Part shown: in pieces, positions 33,157 to 41,426 of the stretch
How positions within the stretch are numbered: the stretch's first letter is position 1
Layout: the number at the start of each line of letters is the position of its first letter
Origin: Yinghuangia sp045039925
GTDB taxonomy: Bacteria; Actinomycetota; Actinomycetes; Streptomycetales; Streptomycetaceae
Assembly: GCA_045039925.1 (NCBI GenBank)
Contig: CP108400.1
Location: 4,960,001 to 5,024,000, forward strand
Length of the DNA: 64,000 nt
Direction: 5' to 3'
Notes under the pieces: model-generated
The model's database searches: none
The model's input: the letters and a program-made list of their open reading frames with translations, nothing else
Told to the model about the DNA's origin: nothing
Made by a program: the position numbers and the translations under genes

Positions 33157-34146
33157 GTGGCAGGGGACCCCGGGCGGACCGAGGCGTACGACAGCGGAAT
33201 GCTCGACGTGGGCGACGGCAACCGCGTGTACTGGGCGGTCCACGGCAATCCCGCGGGCACGCCCGCCCTCTACGTGCACGGTGGCCCCGGCTCCGGATGC
33301 GGCGATGCCGTCCCGCGGTTCCTCGACCTTCGGCGCTACCGCGTCGTGATGTTCGATCAGCGCGGATGCGGACGCAGCACGCCGCACGCGAGCGACCCCG
33401 CGACCGACATGCGGCACAACACGACCGACCGCCTGACCGCCGACATGGAGCGGCTGCGGACGCACCTCGGCATCGACCGCTGGCTGCTGTACGGCGGTTC
33501 GTGGGGATCGACGCTGATCCTCGCCCATGCGCAGCGGCACCCCGAACGTGTGTCGGCCGTCGTCGTCGCAGGCGTCACCACCACGCGCCGGGCCGAGATC
33601 GACTGGCTGTACCGGGGCGTGGCGCGGTTCTTCCCGGCGCAGTGGGAGCGGTTCCGGCAGGGCGCGGCCTTGTCGGGGCGTCCCGCCGAGGCCGCGGACG
33701 ACCGCCTGGCGGGCGGCCTGGTCGCGGACTACGCCCGGCTGTTGGAACACCCCGACCTCGCGGTACGCGCACAAGCCGCCGCCGAGTGGTGCGCGTGGGA
33801 GGACGCCGTCCTCTCGCTCGAACCCAGTGGCCGCGCCACGCCGTACAGCGACCGCATCGGCCCCGCACGCCTCGCGTTCGTGCGGATCTGCACCCACTAT
33901 TTCGCCCACGCGGCGTGGCTCGACGAGGGCGAACTCATCGCCGGGGCGCACCGTTTGGCGGGGATCCCGGCGCTGCTCGCGCACGGGCGCCTGGACCTGT
34001 CGAGCCCGCTCGACACCGCCTGGGAGCTGGCCCGCAACTGGCCGGGCGCCCGTCTGGAGATCATCGACGACGTCGGTCACAAGGGCGGTCCCGCGATGGC
34101 CCGCCTGCTCTCCGACGCTCTCGACGGCTTCGCCGACTTCCGCTGA
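33157..34146 (+). CDS. proline iminopeptidase-like alpha/beta hydrolase
   Basis: 329 residues from the GTG at 33157 (GAGGGAG upstream). S33 peptidase family features: oxyanion HGGPGSG (41-47), MFDQRGCGRSTPHA (65-78), nucleophile Ser115 in LYGGSWGSTLILAHAQRHPERV, acid Asp in LAHGRLDLSSP, and the C-terminal VGHKGG His. Pip enzymes release N-terminal proline; TTDRLTADMERLRTHLGIDRW matches the true Pip family better than general hydrolases. There is no signal peptide, so it is intracellular. Confidence 0.88.
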   Translation: MAGDPGRTEAYDSGMLDVGDGNRVYWAVHGNPAGTPALYVHGGPGSGCGDAVPRFLDLRRYRVVMFDQRGCGRSTPHASDPATDMRHNTTDRLTADMERLRTHLGIDRWLLYGGSWGSTLILAHAQRHPERVSAVVVAGVTTTRRAEIDWLYRGVARFFPAQWERFRQGAALSGRPAEAADDRLAGGLVADYARLLEHPDLAVRAQAAAEWCAWEDAVLSLEPSGRATPYSDRIGPARLAFVRICTHYFAHAAWLDEGELIAGAHRLAGIPALLAHGRLDLSSPLDTAWELARNWPGARLEIIDDVGHKGGPAMARLLSDALDGFADFR

Positions 34147-34168
34147 TTCGTGGATGCCGCTGCGGACG

Positions 34169-36037
34169 TCACCCCTCGTCCCGGGCGGCGGCGGACGCGA
34201 TCCGGTGGTCGAACGGATAGCGGTCCAGGGCCGCGGCGAGTTCGGGCGAGCCGGGCGTGCCGCTGACGACGGCGGTGAACCGCCCGTCCGCACTGGTGAC
34301 TTCGACGGTCCCGTCGAGCGAGCAGGCGGTCAACGCCTCGGTCACTATGCGGGCGACGGAGTCGGCGACGAGCAGGGACTTGGCCGGCTTGCCCACCGCG
34401 GTGACCGGGATGGCGTCGATGATGTGCACCGCCTTCGGGGCGGCGGCGGGCTCCGGGGCGTGCTCCTTGCCCCAGAGGAGGAGGTCGGCCTCGGTCACCG
34501 GTTCGGTCGCGAGTTCGGACGCGGGGCCGGTCGCCGGTTCCGGGCGGGCGACCGTGACGTACGCGACCGGGACCTCGCCGGAGTGCGGGTCGGGGCGCCC
34601 GACGACCGCCGCCCCGGTGACGGCCGGGTGGGCGAGCAGGGACTCCTCGACCGGAATCGGGTCGATGTTGTGCCCGCCGCGGATGATCAGGTCCTTGGCG
34701 CGTCCTTGCAGGTAGACGTACCCGTCCTCGTCGACCGCACCGAGGTCCCCGGTGAGCAGCCACCCGTCGAAGACGCTGCCGGCCGGGTCCGGCCCGTCCG
34801 GGCCGAGGTACCCCGGGAACACCGAGGGCCCGGAGATGGCCAGCACACCGGTCTCCCCCGGCGCGCAGTCGGCGACCGGCCGCCCGTCCGCGTCCACGGT
34901 CACCGCCTTGACGTGCTGGTACGCCAGGCGAAGCCCCACCGATCCGGCACGCGGCGCGAACGGCGGGGTGGCGGAGGTCGCGCAGGTCGCCTCCGTCAGG
35001 CCGTAGCCCTCCAGCATCGGCACCTTCGCGTCCGCCTCGAACTTGTCGCGCACCCGGCCGGGCAGCGGCGCGGCGCCCACGGCCCCGGCGCGCAGGCTGG
35101 ACAGGTCGACGCCGTCCGGCACCGGGGGCAGCGCGGCGTAGACGGTCGGGACCGCGGAGAAGGAGGTGACGCGGAAGTGCTCGATGATGTGCCAGAAGTC
35201 GGCGGTCAGCGCCCTGTCGCGGTAGCCGAGCGGTCCGAGGCTGACCACGGGCCGGCCGTGCATGAACGCGCCCAGGCCGGTCACGTGCAGGGCGTTGACA
35301 TGGAACAGCGGGAGCCCGGCGAGCGCCACCGCGTCACCGGTGTACACGCCGATGAAGCCGATGGCCCAGGCCATGTAGACCTGCATCGCGTGCGTGTGCG
35401 GGGCGACCTTCGGGGTGCCGGTGGTGCCGCCGGTGTGGAAGTAGCCGCAGATGTCGCCGGGTTCCGGCTCGTGGCCGCTCACGAGGCGGTCGTCCGGCTG
35501 CGTCGCGGCGGCTGCGTCGAAGTCCCCGCCCACCAGCAGGACTTCCCGGAGCGACGGGACCATGTCCCGGATGCGCTCGGCCTTCTCGCGCAGGCGTACG
35601 TCGGCCACCAGGAGTTCGGCCTTGGTCAGCTCCAGGATGTGCGCGATGTGCTCCTCGCCGAGGGCCGGGTTGACCGGGTTGGCGACCCCGACCGCTTCGG
35701 CGCCGAGCAGCGCGGCGAACATCCGGCCGCTGTTGGGCAGCATGATCCCGACCACCCCGCCGGGCCGCAGGCCGTGCGCGGTGTAGGTGTTGGCGGCCTG
35801 GTGCACGTGGCGCAGCAGGTCGGCGTACGTCCACACCGGTGCCTCGCGCCACGGACCGCCGTCCTCGCCGAGCAGGTGGAGGGCGGGGGCGTCCGGCGCG
35901 GCCTGCACGGACCGCCGGAGCAACTGGTAGGTGTTCGCCGGGAGTCCGCGCTCCGCCAGGGGGACCGCCTCGATGCGCGGCACGTCCTCGGGGCCGAGGA
36001 CGAGCGGACGCGGACCGTCGGTGTGGTGCTCGCTCAC
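34169..36037 (-). CDS. AMP-dependent acyl-CoA synthetase/ligase
   Basis: 622 residues from the GTG at 36037 with AGGAGG six bases upstream. ANL adenylating enzyme: the P-loop GYFHTGGTTGTPKVAPHTHAMQ, AYGLTEATCATS-like motif (EGYGLTEATCATSATPP), DGWLLTGDLGAVDEDGYVYLQGRAKDLIIRGGHNIDP and the catalytic Lys region VTAVGKPAKSLL. It activates a carboxylic acid as acyl-AMP then acyl-CoA; the RGGHNIDP motif and long N-terminus fit the fatty/acyl-CoA ligase (FadD-like) group. The start overlaps the stop of a 76-residue ORF (GTGA). The C-terminal 60 residues form an extra small domain. Confidence 0.9.
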   Translation of the reverse strand: MSEHHTDGPRPLVLGPEDVPRIEAVPLAERGLPANTYQLLRRSVQAAPDAPALHLLGEDGGPWREAPVWTYADLLRHVHQAANTYTAHGLRPGGVVGIMLPNSGRMFAALLGAEAVGVANPVNPALGEEHIAHILELTKAELLVADVRLREKAERIRDMVPSLREVLLVGGDFDAAAATQPDDRLVSGHEPEPGDICGYFHTGGTTGTPKVAPHTHAMQVYMAWAIGFIGVYTGDAVALAGLPLFHVNALHVTGLGAFMHGRPVVSLGPLGYRDRALTADFWHIIEHFRVTSFSAVPTVYAALPPVPDGVDLSSLRAGAVGAAPLPGRVRDKFEADAKVPMLEGYGLTEATCATSATPPFAPRAGSVGLRLAYQHVKAVTVDADGRPVADCAPGETGVLAISGPSVFPGYLGPDGPDPAGSVFDGWLLTGDLGAVDEDGYVYLQGRAKDLIIRGGHNIDPIPVEESLLAHPAVTGAAVVGRPDPHSGEVPVAYVTVARPEPATGPASELATEPVTEADLLLWGKEHAPEPAAAPKAVHIIDAIPVTAVGKPAKSLLVADSVARIVTEALTACSLDGTVEVTSADGRFTAVVSGTPGSPELAAALDRYPFDHRIASAAARDEG

Positions 36038-36264
36038 GAGTGGCCTCCTGCGATGAGGTCGGTCAGGTCGTCGGGCTCGATGGACGACGCGGGCGCGGGC
36101 CCCCGGCCGGGGCGGATCCGCAGGTCGTCGCAGACCTCCGGCTCCCGCGTCGCGTCGTCCACCACACAGTTGAGATCGTCGTGGTACCCGGAGAAGTTCC
36201 CTGCCGGATCACTCGGGTACCAGAAGGATCTGGAGCCGTCGTGCCCCGCGAAAGGGTCGAACAT
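36034..36264 (-). CDS. small hypothetical protein coupled to the acyl-CoA ligase
   Basis: A 76-residue ORF from an ATG at 36264 (MFDPFAGHDGSRSFWYPSDP...). A GGAGG lies very close to the start codon, so initiation is uncertain. The sequence is acidic and balanced (two Cys, several Trp/Tyr/Phe, DDLNCVVDDATREPEVCDDL) and does not look like an antisense shadow. Its stop overlaps the GTG of the ligase as GTGA, which suggests translational coupling. I do not recognise a family. The two Cys and acidic residues could form a metal site or disulfide, but this is only a guess. Confidence 0.6.
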   Translation of the reverse strand: MFDPFAGHDGSRSFWYPSDPAGNFSGYHDDLNCVVDDATREPEVCDDLRIRPGRGPAPASSIEPDDLTDLIAGGHS

Positions 36265-36298
36265 ACCTCCGGGCTGCCGAGGACGGCGAGGGGTCGTG

Positions 36299-37618
36299 TC
36301 ACGCGGCGCGGGTCCCGACGGGCGCGACCTCGGTGGCCTCGGGCTCGGCGGCCCGGGTCTCGGCGGCCCGGGTCTCGGCGGCCCGGGTCTCGGCGGCCCG
36401 GGTCTCGGCGGCCTGGGTCTCGGCGGCCTGGGTCTCGGCGGCCTGGGACTCCGCGAGCGTCGGGTAGTCCGTGTAGCCGGTCTCGCCCCCGACGTACATG
36501 AGGTGCCGGTCGCGCACCTGGTTGAGCGGTGCGCCGACGCGCAGGCGGTCGACCAGGTCGGGGTTCGCCAGGAACGAGCGGCCCAGCGCGATGAAGTCGG
36601 CACCGGCGGCCAGGAGCCGTTCCGCCTGCGTCCTGCCGCCGTCCGCGGGCAGCGGCTCGCCCCACGCCAGGAACGGGTTCGCGATCAGCGTCCCGGACCA
36701 GCGGCGGCGGATGTCGTGGAAGAGCGGCTTGTCCGGGTCCGCGAAGACGACGTGCAGGTACGTCGGGCCGATCTCGGCCAGCGCGGCGACGAGCGCCGGG
36801 TAGATCTCCTCGGTGTCGCCCTCCTCGATGCCGTTCACGGTGAGGCCCGGGGCGATGCGCACGCCGACGCGTTCGGCACCGATCTCGTCGGCGACCGCGC
36901 GGACGACCTCGGCCACGAAGCGGATCCGGTTGGCGACGGAGCCGCCGTACCCGTCCGTGCGCAGGTTGGTGTTCCGGGCGAGGAACTGGTGCAGCAGGTA
37001 GCCGTTGGCGGCATGCACCTCGACGCCCGCGAACCCGGCGTCCACGGCGTTGCGCGCCGCGGCGGCGAAGTCGGCGACGGTGGACCGGATCTCCTCGGCC
37101 GTCATTTCGCGGGGGACGACGGAGGGCTGGTGTCCGCCGGGCGTGAACATCGTGTCCGGCAGGGCGACCGGCGAGGGGGCGACGGGCGTATGGCCGCTGT
37201 TGTCGGGGTGGCCGATGCGGCCGCCGTGCTGGATCTGGAGGAACATCCGGCCGCCGGCCTCGTGCACCGCGTCGGTGACCCGCCGCCATCCGGCGACGTG
37301 CTCGGGGCCGTGGATCGCGGGGATGTTCGGGTACGTGATGCCGACCGCACTGGGCGTGGCCGCCTCGGCGATGATCAGCCCGGCAGACGCACGCTGGGCG
37401 TAGTACTTGGCCATGATCGCCTGCGGGACGCCGTCGGCGGCCGCGCGGTTGCGGGTCATCGGCGCCATGACCAGGCGGTTCGGCAGGGTGAGGGCGCCGA
37501 GGCGGGCGCCGGTGTCGAAGAGGCCGCGTTCCGGGGCGACGGTGGTTCGGGCGGTGGCGGCGGCAGTGGTGGTTGCGGGGGTGGCGGTGGTTGCGGGGGT
37601 GTTCGTCTCGGTGTTCAT
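36299..37618 (-). CDS. Old Yellow Enzyme-family alkene reductase (NADH:flavin oxidoreductase)
   Basis: 439 residues from the ATG at 37618. An FMN TIM barrel close to NemA/OPR: LGALTLPNRLVMAPMTRNRA, GLIIAEAATPSAVGITYPNIP, GGRMFLQIQHGGRIGHPDNSGHTPVAPSPVALP, substrate residues in GFAGVEVHAANGYLLHQFL (His-Ala-Ala-Asn), GYGGSVANRIRFV, and phosphate loop LGRSFLANPDLV. It reduces activated C=C bonds with NAD(P)H. It is preceded by a Thr/Ala-rich N-terminus of about 30 residues and ends in a repeat tail of AAET(Q/R) pentapeptides. Divergent from a SARP gene, with SARP-type repeats just upstream. Confidence 0.92.
   Translation of the reverse strand: MNTETNTPATTATPATTTAAATARTTVAPERGLFDTGARLGALTLPNRLVMAPMTRNRAAADGVPQAIMAKYYAQRASAGLIIAEAATPSAVGITYPNIPAIHGPEHVAGWRRVTDAVHEAGGRMFLQIQHGGRIGHPDNSGHTPVAPSPVALPDTMFTPGGHQPSVVPREMTAEEIRSTVADFAAAARNAVDAGFAGVEVHAANGYLLHQFLARNTNLRTDGYGGSVANRIRFVAEVVRAVADEIGAERVGVRIAPGLTVNGIEEGDTEEIYPALVAALAEIGPTYLHVVFADPDKPLFHDIRRRWSGTLIANPFLAWGEPLPADGGRTQAERLLAAGADFIALGRSFLANPDLVDRLRVGAPLNQVRDRHLMYVGGETGYTDYPTLAESQAAETQAAETQAAETRAAETRAAETRAAETRAAEPEATEVAPVGTRAA
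36344..36448. repeat. seven in-frame 15-bp tandem repeats in the OYE 3' end
   Basis: CTCGGCGGCCCGGGT occurs seven times without gaps (36344-36448), four or five copies almost exact and the last ones with CCTGGG variants. On the coding strand it gives an AAETR/AAETQ pentapeptide tail after the barrel. The length is likely to vary between strains by slippage; as an exposed helical tail it should not affect catalysis. Confidence 0.9.
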
Positions 37619-37624
37619 GGGACG

Positions 37625-37667
37625 ACTGTGCGCGGCGGCGCTGCGGAAGCGCTGATGATCCGCTGAC
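37625..37667 (-). promoter_or_regulatory. SARP-type promoter of the OYE gene
   Basis: Read on the minus strand, heptamers GTCAGCG, ATCAGCG and CGCAGCG lie at 37661-37667, 37650-37656 and 37639-37645, exactly 11 bp apart. An 8-bp spacer (37631-37638) follows, then the hexamer CACAGT (37625-37630), then CGTCCC and the ATG at 37618. Three heptamers with 11-bp period and 8 bp to the -10 is the arrangement described for SARP/AfsR targets. The short distance to ATG suggests a leaderless mRNA. Confidence 0.7.
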
Positions 37668-37700
37668 GGGCCTCCGACCTGCGGTATGTACGGTGATCTC

Positions 37701-40700
37701 ATGCGATACGGGGTGCTTGGTCCGCTGATGGTGTGGGACGGCGACGGAGCCCCCGTCAAGGTCGCCGAGCCCAAGGTCCGTGCGCTCCTGGCCGATCTGC
37801 TGGTCCACGAGGGCCGTCCGGTCTCCGCGGACCGGCTGATCGACGACCTGTGGGGCGACGATCAGCCCGGCAACCCGGCCAACGCGCTCCAGGCCAAGGT
37901 CTCGCAACTGCGGCGCGCACTCGGCCGGGACCGGGTCGTGCGCCAAGCACCCGGCTACCGGCTGCACCTCGACCCGGCCGACGGGGCCGACGAGATCGAC
38001 GCGGACCGGTTCCGGTCCCTGGTCGCGGAGGCCCGCCTCGCCGGCGATCCGGGCGTACGGGCCGACCTGCTCACCGAGGCGTTGGGGCTGTGGCGCGGGC
38101 CCGCGTACGCCGACTTCGCGGACGAGGAGTTCGTACGCGCCACCGCGCACCGATTGACCGAGCAGCGCCTGGCCGTGGTCGAGGAACAGGTCGAGGCACG
38201 CCTGGAATCAGGCGATCACACCCTGCTCACCGGCGAACTCGCCGATCTCGTCGAGCGCCATCCGCTGCGCGAGCGGCTGCGCGCGGTACAGATGCGCGCG
38301 CTCTACCTGGCGGGGCGTCAGACCGAGGCCTTGGCCTCGTACGCCGAGCTGCGCACCCGCCTCGCGGACGAACTGGGCCTGGATCCGGGGCCGGACACCG
38401 CCGCGCTGCACGACGCCATTCTGCGGCAGGACACGTCGTTGTCCGTGGCCGTCACCGTTGCCATCGCTCCCGCCCCCGATCCCGTTCCCGTTCCCGCGGC
38501 GGTGGCCGAACCCGTCCCCGCGGCGCGGGTCGTCGCACCGGCGCGGCCGCGGGCCCTGCCCACCAATCTCCCCACTCCACTGACGCCCCTCATCGGGCGG
38601 GACGACTCGCTCCACGCCGTCGGCCGACTCCTCGGCGGGGCACGGCTGGTGACGCTCACCGGTCCGGGCGGCGTCGGCAAGACACGGCTCGCGGTCGAGG
38701 CCGCCACCCGCTCCGGCCGGACGGACCCCGACGAATTCCCGGACGGCGTCTGGCTGGTCGAGTTCGCGGGGCGGCGGGGCGACGCCGACGAGTTGGCGCA
38801 GGTGGTCGCGTCCGTCCTCGGCATCCGCGACGACGCGCCCACCGACCTCCCCGGATTCGGGACGCCCGGGACACCGCTCGACCGACTGGCCGCGGCGCTG
38901 CGTGACCGCCGGGACCTGCTCGTCCTGGACAACTGCGAGCACGTCGTGGAACCGGCCGCAGAACTGGCCGAGTTCCTGCTGCACCGTGCCCCGAAGCTGC
39001 GGGTTCTGGCCACCAGTCAGGAGCCGCTGGGGATCGCGGGCGAGTCGGTGCACGTCGTGGAGCCGCTGCAACCCGAGGACGCCGTACGCCTGTTCGCCGA
39101 CCGGGCCGCGGCCTCCGCCCCCGGACTCGCGCTTGCCGGTGCGGCCGACGAGACCCGTGCGACGATCGCCGAGATCTGCCGCCGTCTGGACGGGATCCCG
39201 CTGGCCCTGGAACTCGCGGCCACGCGCGTACGCTCGCTCGGCGTCGCGGAGTTGGCGGCCCGGCTCGACGACCGCTTCCGCCTTCTCGACCGCGGCCTGC
39301 GCGCCCGCCCGGCCCGTCAGCAGACGCTGCGTGCGGTGATCGACTGGAGCTGGGACCTGCTGACCGGCCCGGAACGGGCGGTGCTGCGGCGGCTCTCGGT
39401 GCACAGCGACGGCTGCACGCTGGCCGCCGCCGAGTCGGTCTCCGCCGGTGCGGAGGTGCGTCGTGAGGACGTCGTCGGCGTCGTCTCGCGCCTCGTCGAC
39501 CGGTCGCTGGTGGTCGCGGTCGACGGTCCGGCGGGCGGACGCTACCGACTCCTTGAGTCGGTGGCGGCCTACGCACGGGAACGGCTCGCGGAGGCGGAGG
39601 ACCCCGGCCCGGTGTGGGACCGCTACCTGCGCCACAACCTCGCGCTCGCCGAAACGGCGGAGTCCGGTCTGCGCGGCGGAGACCAGCGCACGTTGCTGGT
39701 CGGGCTCGACGCCGACGCCGCGAACCTGCGGGCCGCGCTCGACGAGGCGGTACGCCGGGGCCGGTTCCGCACGGCCGTCCGCCTCGCCCGGGCGTTGGCA
39801 TGGTGGTGGCTGCTGCGCGGGCACCTGACCGAGGGCAGGCGGACCCTGGCGGCGGTCCTCGGCGCCGAGGTCGGTGGGGCCGCCGAGGCCGCCAGGGGCG
39901 CCGAGGCCGGTGAGGCCGCGGGAGTCGCGGAGGCACCCGGAGTCGAGGAGACACCCGAAGTCGAGGTCGCGCGGGTGACCGAGATCGCCGAACTCCGGAT
40001 CCTGCACGCCGCTTTCGTCCTGCTGACCGGCGACAGGTCCGCCTCGGGCGAGTGCCCCGAGGCGGCGATCGAAGACCCGGTGCGTAGGGCCAGGGCAGTG
40101 TGGCTCTTCGCGTACGCACTCTTCAACGCGGGTGACCCGGCGGCCGGCCGTGCGGCCAACGCCCGGGCCCTGCACCTCGCCAAGGCCGCCGACGACCGAT
40201 GGACGACAGCGGCGTCGCTGGCACTCGCCGCAACGCACGCGCTGGCCTTCGGCGACCTCGGTGCGCTCGCGCCCGCCGGGCTGGAGGCCGCCGCCATCTT
40301 CCGGGAACTCGGCGACTCCTGGGGTGAGTTGCAGACCGTCTCGCCGCTCGCCTCGCTGGCCGAGATCAGAGGGGACTACGCGGAGGCGTCCCGTCGGCAG
40401 AACGACGCACTGCGCATCGCCCGAGAGCTGGGACTGTCCAGCGAGATCGCCGCCCGCCTGTCGGGGCTCGGCCGCCTCGCGCTGTTCACCCACGACTGGG
40501 CGCGTGCCAGGGAACTCCACGAAGAGGCACTGCACTTGGCGTCCTCCCAGGGGTACATGCTGGGCAAGGTGCACGCCGAGATGGGTCTCGCGCTCGGGGC
40601 GCGGCGCGCGGGTGACCTCGACGACGCCGAGCGCCGCCTGATCCATCTGCTCCAGGCGTACGCGGACATCGCCGCACCGGCCGGCGTCCATCTGCGGCGG

Positions 40701-41087
40701 TCGGAACTCGGCTTCACCGCCGAGCAGCAAGGCCGTCGGGAGCAAGCGGCCGCGCAGCACCTCATCGGACTGGACGTGGCGCTCTCGATGGGCGAACCAC
40801 GGGCACTGGCACTGTCGTTGGAGGGTCTGGCGGGCGCGGCGTCGCTCACCGCGGAGCCGGGCGGCGGGGAACGGGCGGCCGTCCTCCTCGGCGCCGCGGA
40901 CGCCTCGCGCCGGAGCGTCGGGGCGCCGCTGCCGCCCGAGGAACGCGCCGACGTCGACCGCATCACCGCGGCGGCCGTCAAGGTTCTCGGCCACGACGAC
41001 TTCGACGCCGCCTTCCGCCGTGGCGCCGAACTCACCCCGGCAGAGGCCGTGGACCTGGCCCGGCGTACATTTCCGGCCACGGACTGA
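37701..41087 (+). CDS. SARP/AfsR-type regulator with BTAD and NB-ARC domains
   Basis: 1128 residues from the ATG at 37701 (an ATG at 37686 is also in frame). Order: winged-helix OmpR-like domain (MRYGVLGPLMVWDGDGAPVKV...GNPANALQAKVSQLRRALG...APGYRLHL, 1-95), BTAD (100-250), Pro/Ala linker, NB-ARC with P-loop GPGGVGKTRLAVEA near 321 and DLLVLDNCEHVVE, then TPR-like helices. A Glu/Ala/Gly-rich imperfect repeat near 720-755 (39863-39975) splits the helical part. It is a paralogue of the SARP at 53540-56917. It is divergent from the OYE gene, which carries SARP-type repeats, and precedes the cyclodipeptide synthase operon. Confidence 0.92.
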   Translation: MRYGVLGPLMVWDGDGAPVKVAEPKVRALLADLLVHEGRPVSADRLIDDLWGDDQPGNPANALQAKVSQLRRALGRDRVVRQAPGYRLHLDPADGADEIDADRFRSLVAEARLAGDPGVRADLLTEALGLWRGPAYADFADEEFVRATAHRLTEQRLAVVEEQVEARLESGDHTLLTGELADLVERHPLRERLRAVQMRALYLAGRQTEALASYAELRTRLADELGLDPGPDTAALHDAILRQDTSLSVAVTVAIAPAPDPVPVPAAVAEPVPAARVVAPARPRALPTNLPTPLTPLIGRDDSLHAVGRLLGGARLVTLTGPGGVGKTRLAVEAATRSGRTDPDEFPDGVWLVEFAGRRGDADELAQVVASVLGIRDDAPTDLPGFGTPGTPLDRLAAALRDRRDLLVLDNCEHVVEPAAELAEFLLHRAPKLRVLATSQEPLGIAGESVHVVEPLQPEDAVRLFADRAAASAPGLALAGAADETRATIAEICRRLDGIPLALELAATRVRSLGVAELAARLDDRFRLLDRGLRARPARQQTLRAVIDWSWDLLTGPERAVLRRLSVHSDGCTLAAAESVSAGAEVRREDVVGVVSRLVDRSLVVAVDGPAGGRYRLLESVAAYARERLAEAEDPGPVWDRYLRHNLALAETAESGLRGGDQRTLLVGLDADAANLRAALDEAVRRGRFRTAVRLARALAWWWLLRGHLTEGRRTLAAVLGAEVGGAAEAARGAEAGEAAGVAEAPGVEETPEVEVARVTEIAELRILHAAFVLLTGDRSASGECPEAAIEDPVRRARAVWLFAYALFNAGDPAAGRAANARALHLAKAADDRWTTAASLALAATHALAFGDLGALAPAGLEAAAIFRELGDSWGELQTVSPLASLAEIRGDYAEASRRQNDALRIARELGLSSEIAARLSGLGRLALFTHDWARARELHEEALHLASSQGYMLGKVHAEMGLALGARRAGDLDDAERRLIHLLQAYADIAAPAGVHLRRSELGFTAEQQGRREQAAAQHLIGLDVALSMGEPRALALSLEGLAGAASLTAEPGGGERAAVLLGAADASRRSVGAPLPPEERADVDRITAAAVKVLGHDDFDAAFRRGAELTPAEAVDLARRTFPATD

Positions 41088-41328
41088 AGGGCACCCGGCA
41101 GCCGTCGAGCGACGCGGCGTACGCACTGTCGGAACCTCCAAACATCCGGGCGGTCGCTCCGCGGCACATGGCGCGGCACGCCGACGGGGCCGGGCGCGTC
41201 GGTCGGCACGCATCACCGGCGCTCTGCCCGGTGGTACCGGATCCAGGCCTCTGACCTGCGAGTTCATCTCCCGTAATCCCCCTCGGACCGACTCTCGTAG
41301 GAATCTTCGCTTCCGGATCGTGGCCTCG

Positions 41329-41357
41329 TTGACACTCTCCGCATCCGAATATGGACT
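41329..41357 (+). promoter_or_regulatory. promoter of the CDPS-P450 operon
   Basis: TTGACA (41329-41334) is a perfect -35; TGGACT (41352-41357) at 17 bp or TATGGA (41350-41355) at 15 bp can serve as -10. This is a HrdB-type promoter about 70 bp before the TTG start of the cyclodipeptide synthase. It lies in the 339-bp gap after the SARP gene (41088-41426), where no gene is seen. Confidence 0.65.
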
Positions 41358-41426
41358 GGGCGCGGTGCCGCCACACCGGGAGCACGGGGCTCCCAGGGAC
41401 TAGCGGCGCCGCGAAGGACATGACCG

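Noticed and set aside
36344..36448. Regular short repeats, considered as a CRISPR array.
   Set aside because: The 15-bp units are contiguous without spacers and lie in frame inside the OYE gene.
33527..37666. A 1379-codon open frame on the plus strand.
   Set aside because: It covers the acyl-CoA ligase and OYE genes in antisense, which have clear motifs on the minus strand.
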